Assembly (NCBI GenBank): GCA_030374735.1
Contig: JASCIV010000072.1
Location: 1-54,060 of the forward strand
Length of the DNA: 54,060 nt
Direction: 5' to 3'
Origin: Gracilaria caudata
Lineage: Eukaryota > Rhodophyta > Florideophyceae > Gracilariales > Gracilariaceae
This document shows, one piece after another, positions 1 through 9,598 of this stretch (positions are counted from its first letter, which is position 1; the number at the start of each line of letters is the position of its first letter). A model generated the notes under the pieces. It was given only the letters and a program-made list of their open reading frames with translations. It was not told where the DNA came from and made no database searches. The position numbers and the translations under genes were made by a program.

Positions 1-201
1 GTCGTCCTCGTAGTCGTAGTCATCGACGACAGCGCGTGTGCGAGGACGCGGTTGCGAAGTTGGCGAGGTCGGTTGGTCGTCGTCGTCGTCGTCGCTTACC
101 GACGGAGTGGCGGAAGTCGGCAAGTACAGCCGCAGCGCCTCACGAATGTTAAGCTGGTTACCCCCCAGTGGATTGAGGCGAATTCGGACGCCGTTTTGCA
201 T
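1..201 (-). CDS. Unidentified protein, N-terminal part, cut by the left window edge
   Basis: On the minus strand an ATG at 201 opens a frame that stays open for 67 codons and runs off the left edge. An in-frame TGA lies about 26 codons upstream of this ATG, which supports the start. The peptide begins MQNGVRIRLNPLGGNQLNIR, continues with a short helix-like stretch, then a run of six Asp, a Pro/Ser/Thr/Gln segment and a second acidic patch (DDYDYEDD). This composition is normal for a disordered acidic region, whereas the opposite strand would read as poly-valine, so the minus reading is the better one. No family is recognised. It would share a divergent promoter with the Sec20-like gene at 764. 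With only 67 residues visible the call is tentative. Confidence 0.5.
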   Translation of the reverse strand, partial: MQNGVRIRLNPLGGNQLNIREALRLYLPTSATPSVSDDDDDDQPTSPTSQPRPRTRAVVDDYDYEDD

Positions 202-763
202 TCGGTGCTGGGCGGAGAGCGGGCGACAACCGAAAGGAAAGCAGAATTGGCTGGCGCTTCAGCGGCGTGCTGGCGGAGCTGAATCAAGGCGGAGCGCTTT
301 TGAGCGTGAGGGCAACTGGTGCGCCGCCGACGAATTGGCGCCCAAAGCAAGCATTGGATTGTTGAATGCGAGTGGATAGCCGAGCCACGCCAACGCATGC
401 ATGTGTATCTACGACTCGTACCTTCGTAGAAAGGCTTGAAGCGCGCTTCAAGCGAAACTTTTCGCTTGAGCCAACGCTTCATAAAATCTGCAAAATTTCC
501 AGCTATCGATTGTTTTTGCTGCCAGCAAACATCGAAATGCGCGCCGAATTGCCCGGGAGCCTCTTTGGCGAACAGCTGCGAAGCGATCTTTGGTGCTCAC
601 GCCAGTTAGAAGAGGAGATCCGTACGAGAAGTTTGCCAGTCGAGTGTCCCGCCGAACTTCACTTCACAGAGACGTGTCTGATAAGGGGTTCACATACTCG
701 AAGATCGAAGGCTGTTAGAACGAGGTAGAAAGTCGTTTTCACCTGTGTTCCGCTGAGCATCAA
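202..763. other. Gap with divergent promoter and overlapping palindromes
   Basis: This stretch lies between the minus-strand gene starting at 201 and the Sec20-like gene starting at 764, so it should hold both promoters. Several open frames cross it but none has family similarity or convincing composition. The only clear structure is a pair of overlapping perfect inverted repeats at 435-469, listed separately. No TATA box is obvious. Confidence 0.5.
435..469. repeat. Two overlapping perfect palindromes
   Basis: Positions 435-452 read CTTGAAGCGCGCTTCAAG, a perfect 18-bp palindrome. Positions 448-469 hold a second perfect inverted repeat with arms TCAAGCGAAA and TTTCGCTTGA around a 2-nt centre. 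The two share 448-452, so they form alternative, mutually exclusive hairpins or a compound protein-binding site. They sit about 300 bp upstream of the Sec20-like start. Function is unknown. Confidence 0.75.
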
Positions 764-2797
764 TTGCATAAAATGGCGCTCCCATCAGAGGTCGCGACCC
801 TCATGGAAGCCTTGGACAGGCTACAAAGTGCCACAACACCGACTGCTCTCGCCTCTTTCTCACGCGCCGTTTCTCGTGCAGCGGATGACCTTGAGTTAGT
901 CTGCGAGGAGACCGTTGACCCTTCGTTATGTGATCAACTCATTTCGTACGTCGAGCGTGCGCGCGGAGCAGTCAAGACTGCGCGAAAAAACGCTCGTGCT
1001 GCTGCTTTGAAAGCCGATCGTGCCGCCCTCATTGAACCCCCGACCCTCGAACACAGTGAAACGCGAGGCACAGCGGGAAGGCTGGCTGCAGAGATCAATG
1101 ATGCTCTCCGCGCTACTGCTGCCGTGGTTAGCGAGGAAATACAACGTTCAAAAGTGGCCGGTGATATTGTCGATGAATCCACGCGAAGATTGAAAATGAC
1201 GAAGGATCAACATGGCGTCTACGCTGACGGCCTTATTTCAGGTGCATCCACGCTTAAATCCATTCGAAGAACTGATCTTGTTGCCAACTGTGTCCTTGTT
1301 CTCTGCTTTGCGCTCTTTTTTGTCGCGGCAGCATACGTCGCCAATCGACGACTGTCAAACAGTAACGTTGCTACTTTTATCGTCAGACCCGCCTATAAAA
1401 TCTCATCACTGCCTTTCAGAATCTCCGCCTGGGTTTTCAAGCGTTCCTTTTCCAAACCTGACTCTCCACATTTGCACGCGCAATCCCCGTTTCCCACCGA
1501 TCCACCAGACGGCGAACATTATTCCACAGACAAAGACCTCCACGATAGGAAACCGCTCGAAGAGCTTCAGAAAACGCCGTACGTCATCCCATCTCAAAAT
1601 GTCGAGGAGGGGATTGAGAGCGACCATACTCAGCATTCAGGACAACCTCAAGCTCCCGTAGAAGATAACGTCATTGATGATAGGGCGAGAGAAGATCCAG
1701 AAGAGGCTACGGCTTGGGGCGAGGATGATGGTATAGACGACAGTACCGCATCAGACGTACCGACGTCGGGTGATGACAAGCATTCTGCTGCTATGCCAAA
1801 ATCTTCACCTTCATATCAATATGAGGGAATGAATGTTGAAGTTGATACGACCCTCACGGACCATGCGGTTCAGAAAACGAAGAGCACGGAACCAACTAGT
1901 TTGCTGTCGAGCAAAGACTCAGACGAAAATAGAGGTCTAGATCAAAAGCCTTTCGTCGTAGACGATAAGGACAGCGCTGAAGATACTGTTCAGAATGATA
2001 GACAAGGGCTTGCTATAGAGAAAGAGCTCAAAACACAACTAGACCTGATGCTTTCCGAAAACCAATCAGTAACAAAGGATGAGCATATTGAAAGAGAGGC
2101 TGATCCCAAGCCGACAGAAGAATTTGAATCTCTGTCCAAGAAAAGCATGGATGAAGAAGCACCAAAAGGAAGGAGCCCTAAAGTCTCTTCCGATTCAAAA
2201 GATGATCAGCTAAATTCCCAACAAGAACCTCAAGAACTTAGCGAAGACCTAGAGTCTGAGACCTTGTTAGTAATTCCACTCCCATCTCAAGATGAAACCT
2301 CAGAAGCCGGCAATGTAGTTGACGGGAAGAACACAAGCGAAGCAGTGGAGCAGCAGGAGATACATGTTGTGAAGGATGAGAACGATGCGAGAATTGTAAA
2401 AGAGAGCAATGCGACTGCGGCCTTTGATTTTGAGGCCAAGAACAGCGATGAACGTGAACCACAGGACTCAAGCAGACCAAAAGAGCGTGAAATTCAGAAG
2501 GAGCAGGTATCAGAGTCGGGAGCAAAAATTATCGATACCACAATCACAGCGGCAGCTGGAGGAATCAAGTCCACAACAGGACAAGATAATACCAACCATC
2601 AGGAGGGAAATGCAGAAGAGCGTAAGAGTCAAAACTCATATCCAGCTCCCGTTGTCTTCGAAGAGGGTAGAGATTTGCAGCTGGAAGGCAGGTCAGTTAA
2701 TAGAGTTCACTATGACCTGAAAAGCATATGCTTGGTTCCCGGAATAGATTCAGTTCTGCTTCAAATATGTGCAGTCTCAACTGAGATATACTCTTAG
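764..2797 (+). CDS. SEC20: Sec20/BNIP1-like ER SNARE with long acidic C-terminal tail
   Basis: Sec20 is a Qb-SNARE of the ER membrane that works with Tip20, Use1 and Ufe1-type syntaxin in retrograde Golgi-to-ER vesicle fusion. The family signature lies at residues 106-172: a SNARE-type helix (VVSEEIQRSKVAGDIVDEST) followed by the usual linker and a basic RR just before the membrane. A single membrane span covers about residues 173-193 (CVLVLCFALFFVAAAYVANR). Residues 1-100 are helical and probably form the cytosolic Tip20-binding part. Everything after the span (about 480 residues) is low-complexity, rich in Asp, Glu, Ser, Gln and Lys; by topology it would lie in the ER lumen. Yeast Sec20 has a much shorter lumenal part ending in HDEL; here the end is EIYS, with no retrieval signal. 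Met-4 is an equally possible start. The family call is fairly secure; the role of the tail is unknown. Confidence 0.75.
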   Translation: MHKMALPSEVATLMEALDRLQSATTPTALASFSRAVSRAADDLELVCEETVDPSLCDQLISYVERARGAVKTARKNARAAALKADRAALIEPPTLEHSETRGTAGRLAAEINDALRATAAVVSEEIQRSKVAGDIVDESTRRLKMTKDQHGVYADGLISGASTLKSIRRTDLVANCVLVLCFALFFVAAAYVANRRLSNSNVATFIVRPAYKISSLPFRISAWVFKRSFSKPDSPHLHAQSPFPTDPPDGEHYSTDKDLHDRKPLEELQKTPYVIPSQNVEEGIESDHTQHSGQPQAPVEDNVIDDRAREDPEEATAWGEDDGIDDSTASDVPTSGDDKHSAAMPKSSPSYQYEGMNVEVDTTLTDHAVQKTKSTEPTSLLSSKDSDENRGLDQKPFVVDDKDSAEDTVQNDRQGLAIEKELKTQLDLMLSENQSVTKDEHIEREADPKPTEEFESLSKKSMDEEAPKGRSPKVSSDSKDDQLNSQQEPQELSEDLESETLLVIPLPSQDETSEAGNVVDGKNTSEAVEQQEIHVVKDENDARIVKESNATAAFDFEAKNSDEREPQDSSRPKEREIQKEQVSESGAKIIDTTITAAAGGIKSTTGQDNTNHQEGNAEERKSQNSYPAPVVFEEGRDLQLEGRSVNRVHYDLKSICLVPGIDSVLLQICAVSTEIYS

Positions 2798-3173
2798 AAA
2801 CACGCTCTAAGCATACCTGCGAAGACGTAAGCGAACATGAGTTCAAGACAGCTAAGACTGAAATACACTTTAACTGGATTTCTTCTCGTTTTACGATCGT
2901 CCTGCAAGGAGTGGAAACAGTAGCATTAGGTTAGGACACACTACACCTTTACATAGTCTTTAACTACGGTTTACTACTCGTATTACTAACACCGCAACAG
3001 TGCAGGGTCACCTCAATACTCACGATTGCTCCTCGACTTATGGTCTTGCAAGTTCACAACCGGTTCTTTGATTGTCGTCGAGTATTTCTCCAAGTCTGGA
3101 CCGTCAACCAAAGAAGTTACCGTGGCTGGCTGATACAAGCAGACAGCAGCGGAATTAGTACCCCATGGATTTT
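2798..3173. other. Gap between convergent genes
   Basis: The Sec20-like gene and the M13 peptidase gene converge here, so the gap should hold two 3' untranslated regions. I see no open frame of interest, no RNA gene and no strong repeat. Confidence 0.5.
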
Positions 3174-5306
3174 CTACCAAATCTCACATCTTGACTCGGG
3201 CGGTTGATACATGACATCCCCGTCCTTAATATCAAAAGCGGTATGAAAGTCGTCTATAACTTGGACGATATTTGCACGAAACTCGCCGGGTGCATGTGGG
3301 TCCAAAATTATTCTTTGCAAGGCATTTTCTTCTCTGATGTTGTTGCGCCAGATACTCGCCCATCCCAAGAAGAACCGCTGTTCTGGTGTGAACCCATCCA
3401 CATCCGGAAGCCGGCCGTGCTTCTCCATAAAAACCTTTAGACCAGTAAACGAAAGTTTAACCCCACCATAATCTGCAATATTCTCACCGAGACACAACTT
3501 GCCGTTCAAGTTCTTCTCAAAAAACTTGTAGTCGCTGCAAAGCTTCTCCATATTTGCAGCTCTTCTTTCGTACTCTTCTGCGTCCTCTGTTGTCCACCAG
3601 TCCACAAGCTCTCCATCGGCGTCAAACTTCCGCCCTTGATCATCGTAGCCGTGTCTGTAAACGCGCAAACAAAAGAGAGTCAGTGTAAGTCTTCATAATT
3701 AGCATGTCATAATGATACGGACTAAATCTGTGAAGATGGAACATCTTGGCAAAGGAACTTACGAAATCTCATGGCATATGACAGCTCCAATAGCCGAGAA
3801 GTTGACAGCAGGGTCTCCGTGTGGTGCATCCGGAGTAGGATGAAAGAAGAATGGCGGTTGCAGGATGGCCGCAGGGAATACGATGACATTCTTCAAGGGG
3901 TGGAAATAAGCGTTGACCATGGTGGGTGGCATCTCCCACCTGTTCGGATCAACCGGCTTATCGATTCTATTTATCATCCGCTTGAACTTGCGAACCACGC
4001 ATGCACGGGCGTTTTCCGCATAAGATTTCTGCAAAGAAAGGTTCTTGATCAAATCTGGGATGTCATCTACTTCCCATTTGTCCGGGTACCCAATCATGGG
4101 TCGGAACTTTGCAAGCTTCTGCTTTGCCTTCTTCTTGGTTTCGGCCTGCATCCATTCCAAATTATCGATCCTTTCTGCGAGAACGTCAGTCAAAACATTG
4201 ACCATTTCTAAACATGCAGTCTTTGCCGAGGGCGAGAAATGGCGATCAGTATATAATATTCCAAGGCAATGTTCAAGAAGATCCGTAACTCCAGAGTTCA
4301 AGACACGTTTCCATCGCGGTTTCATTTTTGGTTGTCCTGTCATGGCAGTTCCGAAGAATGAAAAGTGCTCTTCCTCCACTGCTTTCGGAAGATAGTCGGC
4401 CATGTACTTCATCACATGGTACGTGATGTATATCTTCCAGATCTCTATGTCAACTTCATAAAGCAGCTTGGTAAGATTGACAAAGAATTCTGGGTTATCA
4501 ACTATGATTGTCTTCGTGGCTTCTTCGGGCAAACCCAGAAGCTTGAAGAACTGCCCCCATGGGAGCATATTGCCCTCGGACTCAGTTCGATTGACAAGGT
4601 CTTCAACGCCTTCAAACTTATTGTACGTCTTTATCGGATCACGCATTTCAGTCTTAGTACGACACGAGGTAGCGATTCTGATCTCCAGATCCATGTGCTG
4701 CTTCGCTTTCTCCTCAGAAACTTTGTCCTCACAGAAACTACAGAGCGTGAGCATTTTAGCGACATGTTTGACGTATTTCTCGCGAATCTCCTTCTTATCG
4801 TCTCTAAAGTAGAAGTCTCGATCACCGATACCCAAAGATCCAGACTGAGAGATATGCATGACCTCCCAGGAACTGTTCTTTGCGTCTGGGGTACTACCAA
4901 ATCGGAACAAACCGGGATGGAGACCAAGTTGCGAACGTAAAGTAGCAGACAACAAAAGTACCTCGTGCGGCTCTTTGACACTATTGATACGTTCGAAAGC
5001 ATCCCTCATGGGATCAAGTCCGTGCTTTTCACAGGCTTTCTCATCCATTCCAGTTGCATAAATGACGCCTACGGCAGTACGGTTCGGGTCAGTGGGGTTT
5101 TCGTCCTGCACACATTCTTCAAGAATTTGTCGCAACTTGTTGTTACCTGTTTCTTGCAGCTCCTCAAACGAGCCCCACCGTGAGTACTCATCGGGAATGG
5201 GATTTTGAGAGAGCCAGCCGCCGTTGGCAAAACGATAAAAGTTGCTGCCCGGGGATACGGAGCGATCAAGATTTGCTATATCAATGCCGTTTACGACGCT
5301 AACCAT
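3174..5306 (-). CDS. M13-family zinc metallopeptidase (PepO/neprilysin-like), one intron
   Basis: Neprilysin-family enzymes cleave oligopeptides with a zinc ion. Exon 1 is 5306-3763 and exon 2 is 3654-3174 on the minus strand; the 108-bp intron 3762-3655 starts GTAAGT and ends TTTACAG. Spliced, the product is 674 residues, the usual length for the family. Visible signatures are the N-terminal PGSNFYRFANGGWL segment, NAYFHPLKNVIVFPAAILQP before the active site, the zinc motif HEISH (His-512, Glu-513, His-516) continuing GYDDQG, the third ligand motif ENIADYGG (Glu-572, Asp-576), and a C-terminal CEIW matching the family CxxW ending. The intron splits the Ser codon inside HEISH. There is no signal peptide or membrane anchor, unlike animal neprilysin, so a soluble bacterial-type (PepO-like) enzyme is likely. 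The 5' end faces the gene at 5743. Confidence 0.93.
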
Positions 5307-5742
5307 CGTGACGGGCGCAAATACGTTTGATGAATGGCCAGGTACAGTATGAGACGATTTTCAGCTTGCCACACGGGTCGAATGCTCCTGTTATATCATG
5401 AGGGCTGCAGATCGTTGTTCAAGAGGTCGCTGTTGATCAGCGTTCCCAAGATGCACATCCCCTCCTTGGCCATCAATGATGAGTCATCGCTGGCGTTCAT
5501 TACACTAGAAGAAATCTAGAGCATGGCCTACAGCCCTTGTTCTGAACTTCAGAATCTGAAGTGACCTGGAATTACAGTACAGTGAGAGTAGGCGTGCCGC
5601 AAATTGCTTCGGAAGGGACAACTTTCCTCACAGAACTGTGCGATGAGGTGGATATGTCGTACAGTAATACCCAAGCGTGCGCAAGAGCCTTTGGCAAACC
5701 TCCGGCTTCGCTCAACACCTGTAACGCTCTTTCGCCCACACG
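5307..5742. other. Divergent promoter gap
   Basis: This 436-bp gap separates the M13 peptidase (minus) from the disordered protein gene (plus). It contains a perfect 7-bp inverted repeat ACTTCAG-AAT-CTGAAGT at 546-562 of this kilobase (5546-5562), which could be chance at this length. Short open frames crossing it look like non-coding shadow. No TATA box is obvious. Confidence 0.45.
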
Positions 5743-7092
5743 ATGCAGAAGCCACGCCGTCCCAGTCGCCGTCTCAGTCGCCGACTCTATCGCCGTCCCA
5801 GTCGCCCACTACGCAAAACGCCTCGTTTTGATGACCTTGCCGACGATGAGCCCGAGTCTTCCAGTGATTCAATCTCCTCCGAGTCTTCTGAAGACTCTCC
5901 ACCGCCCGACTTCGCCGCCGATGCGGATGACGAGGAAGGATACGAATCCGCCTTAGAGGGAACGCCGTCTCCAAAGCCGCAGCCGAAGCGTCCCTCCCGT
6001 CTCGCGAAACCGCGGTGTTTTCTCGATGCGGTCAGGCCGTACGTAGAGCCTATGTCAAGGGATGCCATCAAGCTCAGCCAGCTGACAATGGCACAAATAA
6101 CTGCGGGTGAGGCGTACCGCGGTCCGCTCGTCGTCACTGAAGCAGACCGAGCTGAAGAAGAAGCAGCTCGTACTACAGCTGCCATGCTTGCGCGCTACGA
6201 TAGCGATGAATTCATCGACGATCGAGAGGAAGTGATACCTCAGGTGCAGACACGCCCATTTTCGCTCAAGAAGCGAACCAGGTCTGAAAACAGCAATCTT
6301 TCGAGCTCTGACTCAGAGCCCCTGTCGGGAGAGAGTGGCTCTGAGCGCAGAAGCGAACTAGCTGCCGATGATTCACCGCTGGGTAATACCCAAACAGAAG
6401 AGTCCCCTGCTTCACATTATGATAACGATGAACCGCAAGCAACTCAAACAGATTCGTCTGACTACGAGTCCAAGGAAGCTCGCTCTCCTCCGAAAATGGT
6501 GTTGCGCCTTGTTCGAGGTGATAGGATAGCATCAGGGAAGCGGTCAAAAGGCAGCGATAGTGAGTCTTGCGATAATCATGAAGAGGCTCTGACAAAATAC
6601 GCCGTTGACGAGTCTAGCTACACTCCAGATCAAGCATCGAAACGAAGTATTCGCGAATCAGAAGCTCACGGCCTGTCGGAATTGGAATATCAGACAAGTA
6701 AACAGCGACACTCAATGAGGCCAGCACCCGTCGCTCCCAGTTGCGTGATTGACGCCGTTGATTCTTTTCAAGACGGTAGTACTGGTATTCGCATCCAACG
6801 CCCGCAAAGAAGAACTGTGCGATCGCGAAGTGGGATGAGAAGTTCAACGAGTAATAGGGAAAGCGCAACGGTTGCTCCACTGCACACAGCTCCTTCACAA
6901 ATTTTGGACGTCATTGATCTTTGTGATGATAATCACGAAGACAAGGGCCGGAAGGAAGCATTACGGCAACGGGAATCCCAAGTTGTTGATTTGTGTTCGG
7001 ACGATGGTGCAGGAGAAGTCACTACACAGCCCACGCACCCAAGACGGAGTTTGAGAACTACTAGACAGCCTATGCGGTATGGGTTACCTTGA
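5743..7092 (+). CDS. Disordered, probably nuclear protein with two SUMO-interacting-like motifs
   Basis: The 449-residue product has no fold I recognise. It starts with a basic Arg/Pro/Ser repeat (RRPSRRLSRRLYRRPSR) encoded by a short tandem DNA repeat, followed by acidic Ser-rich low complexity. A more ordered island lies at about residues 89-165 (AKPRCFLDAVRPYVEPMSRD onward). The rest is rich in Ser, Asp, Glu and Arg with several KRTRSE/KRSKG-type basic clusters that could be nuclear signals. Near the C terminus, VIDL at 390-393 followed by CDDNHED and VVDL at 414-417 followed by CSDDGAGE match the SUMO-interacting motif pattern (short hydrophobic core flanked by acids). The frame is open and intronless. 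A chromatin- or SUMO-related role is inference only. The start is the first ATG of the frame; no homologue supports it. Confidence 0.65.
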   Translation: MQKPRRPSRRLSRRLYRRPSRPLRKTPRFDDLADDEPESSSDSISSESSEDSPPPDFAADADDEEGYESALEGTPSPKPQPKRPSRLAKPRCFLDAVRPYVEPMSRDAIKLSQLTMAQITAGEAYRGPLVVTEADRAEEEAARTTAAMLARYDSDEFIDDREEVIPQVQTRPFSLKKRTRSENSNLSSSDSEPLSGESGSERRSELAADDSPLGNTQTEESPASHYDNDEPQATQTDSSDYESKEARSPPKMVLRLVRGDRIASGKRSKGSDSESCDNHEEALTKYAVDESSYTPDQASKRSIRESEAHGLSELEYQTSKQRHSMRPAPVAPSCVIDAVDSFQDGSTGIRIQRPQRRTVRSRSGMRSSTSNRESATVAPLHTAPSQILDVIDLCDDNHEDKGRKEALRQRESQVVDLCSDDGAGEVTTQPTHPRRSLRTTRQPMRYGLP

Positions 7093-8098
7093 GGAAAACT
7101 CGACTCACAGAACAGTATCGTTGCCTACCCTTGTACAGTATAACTTGCAAATAAGATATTTGTGCCCACGGCTCGTTTGAAAGTGCACAAGATCATCTAC
7201 AGTAAGATAGCACAAATGCATCTACTGAGAAGTCCATATCACATTGCTCTATTTGTTCTTCCCAACGCATGTTGTTTACAAAGGTAGGTGTACAAAGTTT
7301 AGAAAGAGAAAAAGCTAAGAAAGGAGAGGAACTCAAGACACAGAAAGAGATAGACCTCAGAAGCATCTGTGCCCACCGAAACAGATATGACTCATCCTCA
7401 TACTGTATGAGAGATAGCGCTCTTTATTGGGGCCTTTAGCAAACCCCCGCGTACTGTACCAGTAATTGATGTGTGCGTTTCGTGAACGAGAGAGAGAGAA
7501 CAGTGTTCAGAACACTCTTACCTTCATCATGAAGGATGAAGATGAGGGTTGCCTACGATCATCATCATGATCGTCACACGCTATGAGTCACACCGTGTTT
7601 GTCACACCGTGTGACTCACACCGTGTGACTCACGCCATATGCGAGAGCAAGGACGTTGCCAAAAATTCCTCTAGTGAATGACGGTGAAAGTGAGTAATCT
7701 GATCCAGCTCGACTGCACGGACAGTCCTCTAGATATTTTGTCTTTACCATAGCGATCGTAAAGCTAGGTCGCAAAAAGTTGTCCTTGGCGTCTTCACCCT
7801 TCACCTCAACTGATTAGGCTGCGAGAATTGCTAACAGTTGTTGCAATCTACAAGCAATTTAACCCAAGTCTTTCCGAAGAAAGAACTCAACGGTTGAACT
7901 TCAACCAGGTGCCTCCGCACCTGTCTTTTTGTGTAGAACGCTACCCTTGTGTTTTCTCATTTGTAATTTCTGCTTTACTTTGGAATTCATTCTCATCTCT
8001 CCAGGACAGGTCGAACAGACTCTGTAGTTCCATCCTTTCTTTTTCTCGGGTTGACTGTCGATCACCGCACCTTTCAGTTTTCGTACTCGTCGCACGCT
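7093..8098. other. 1-kb gap with palindrome cluster and 14-bp tandem repeat
   Basis: The gap lies upstream of the tubulin cofactor C gene. The stretch 7250-7500 is A/G-rich. From 7502 to 7636 there are consecutive short perfect palindromes and a 14-bp tandem repeat (listed separately). CTACCCTT occurs at 7125-7132 and again at 7941-7948, the latter 151 bp before the downstream ATG. The reading frame that extends the cofactor C frame back to 8051 is likely 5' leader. No other gene is supported. Confidence 0.5.
7502..7636. repeat. Cluster of palindromes with a 14-bp tandem repeat
   Basis: In order: AGTGTTC-A-GAACACT (7502-7516), CCTTCAT-C-ATGAAGG (7521-7535), ACGATCAT-CATC-ATGATCGT (7555-7574), then tandem 14-bp units AGTCACACCGTGTT (7586-7599), TGTCACACCGTGTG (7600-7613), ACTCACACCGTGTG (7614-7627) and a partial unit to 7636. 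The tandem units themselves create GTGTGA-C-TCACAC (7609-7621). Any one 7-bp palindrome could be chance; their density is the notable point. Possible roles are a regulatory array or a slippage-prone site. Confidence 0.7.
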
Positions 8099-8899
8099 AT
8101 GCCACCGATATCCATAGCCGAACAACTGGAAGCAGAATTTTCTGCAAAGTGCGAACTACTAAGTTCCTTGATCGAAGCAGTGGAGCTAACGTCGCTTCCA
8201 GATCTAAGAATACAGTTAGAGGCTATGAGAGAGTTGCTCGCGCAAGGCACCGAGTGGTGGACGAAATACGATGTACGGCGAAATTCGGAGAAGCTACTTT
8301 CCCTTGAACAAGAGGTGGACATCGCCACAAGACGACTTAAACCGCGTCGGCGATTCCGGTTCAGTCAAGCTTTGAAATCTCCAGAATCGCATTTTCATGG
8401 CGACGCAACCTCACAGAAAACTACACTTCCTGTGGGCCTAATGGGAAACGGAATAGTTGTGGATTCCAGCAGCGTGCGAAACGGAAAAGTAGAGCTCAAC
8501 AACTTGGACGGACAACCCGTGACTGTTGTGGGTTTGAAAGATGTACATATGTTTCTGAAAGGGAGTCCTACTGCGTTGCGACTCACGAATCTCACGCGCT
8601 GTGATGTGCAAGCTGTTGTTGTTAATGGTTCGGTTTTCATGTCCGAGTGCAATGACTGTGCTGTGAGTGTCGCCTGTCATCAACTTCGCATTCACCAATC
8701 GAAAGATTGTTCTGTATGGTCATGCTCCGAAAGCAGTCCAATTATAGAAGGTTGCGAGTGCATGCGCTTCGGAGAGTTGCAAGTTGACGGGCGCAGAAGT
8801 TGTTGGGACGAGATCAAAGATTTCAGCTGGCTTCGTGGGGATCCGAGCCCGAACTGGGAGCTGCTGAACGAATCACGGGTATACAGACCCTCTCTTTAA
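8099..8899 (+). CDS. TBCC: Tubulin-folding cofactor C (TBCC)
   Basis: Cofactor C acts with cofactors D and E as a GTPase activator for beta-tubulin and releases the folded alpha/beta dimer. The 266-residue product has the two expected parts: an N-terminal helical (spectrin-like) region with WWTKYDVRRNSEKLLSLEQE, and from about residue 110 a beta-helical C-CAP/cofactor C domain. The domain hallmark QLRIHQSKDC is present, with Arg-197 in the position of the catalytic arginine finger of the family. The frame is open from 8051, but the ATG at 8099 (MPPISIAEQLEAEF) gives the usual family N terminus and was chosen. The protein is somewhat shorter than animal TBCC (about 346), mainly between the two domains. 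Confidence 0.88.
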   Translation: MPPISIAEQLEAEFSAKCELLSSLIEAVELTSLPDLRIQLEAMRELLAQGTEWWTKYDVRRNSEKLLSLEQEVDIATRRLKPRRRFRFSQALKSPESHFHGDATSQKTTLPVGLMGNGIVVDSSSVRNGKVELNNLDGQPVTVVGLKDVHMFLKGSPTALRLTNLTRCDVQAVVVNGSVFMSECNDCAVSVACHQLRIHQSKDCSVWSCSESSPIIEGCECMRFGELQVDGRRSCWDEIKDFSWLRGDPSPNWELLNESRVYRPSL

Positions 8900-9598
8900 A
8901 GTTCTGGGACAAACTTAATATACCTTTCATGTTTCCGAACGTCGTCCATAGAGCTGTTGAGCGCATATCTGGCCAAGTCCTCCGTCCCAAATTGTTACGT
9001 ATACTGAGGGGTCTGAGACGGACAAGAACTGGAAGAGTTACGTTCGTTCCGTTCCGCCATCTTTGCTGTGTCTTTCGTTGATTGGGAATAGTTCCGATCA
9101 GGTTTGAAGTTCAAACTTTGAGCAAAACTGCTCGCTATAACGCTCACTGCTCGGGACAACTATGGAGAGCTTGATCCAGAACGGATTACGTCCGCACTTC
9201 ACGAAAGGCAAGTTTCTCATTGACAGAAGTTGACATAACATATTTTTTTGCTGGTACCGAAGGGTACGAAGCAGGTACTTTATACCGGTATACCCTTTGA
9301 TCTCTAAAACAAATATTCGTTCATTCATTAATATATCTATGCAGGAGCCTGGAAGACCAATGCCCTGCAATGAACAATGGAATGTAGATTCACACTCATC
9401 TCCCTTTGCTCAGTGTTTCCCATCAGAAATCTTGGTTGACCCTTTAGTGCTTGTTAAAGGTCATCACGTTCCAATATCAAAACCTTATTGCGAACGTCTA
9501 CAGATCGAAATGTAGGATTTTGGAACTGTTTGGCCTTTCACGAGCCATATTTTGAAACAAGAAAAGCTTGACGGGTAACTGACGAAGGGAGATGAAAT
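8900..9598. other. Gap between convergent genes
   Basis: This 699-bp gap separates the 3' ends of cofactor C and the Hint protein gene. Around 9252-9297 GGTAC-type words recur (GGTACC, GGGTACG, GGTAC, ATACCGGTAT), giving a locally repetitive, palindrome-rich patch. The open frames here have no recognisable product. Confidence 0.45.

Noticed and set aside
1..282. Plus-strand frame with a BRCT-like peptide (VKLVTPQWIEANSD)
   Set aside because: The same frame has poly-valine and Arg-rich nonsense upstream, while the minus strand gives a natural acidic low-complexity protein with a clear ATG. The BRCT resemblance is short and probably accidental.
366..728. 120-codon plus-strand open frame
   Set aside because: No family similarity, crosses the palindromes and lies in a divergent promoter region.
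2706..2720. HYDL tetrapeptide near the end of the Sec20-like tail as an ER retrieval signal
   Set aside because: It is not C-terminal; about 30 residues follow before the stop codon.
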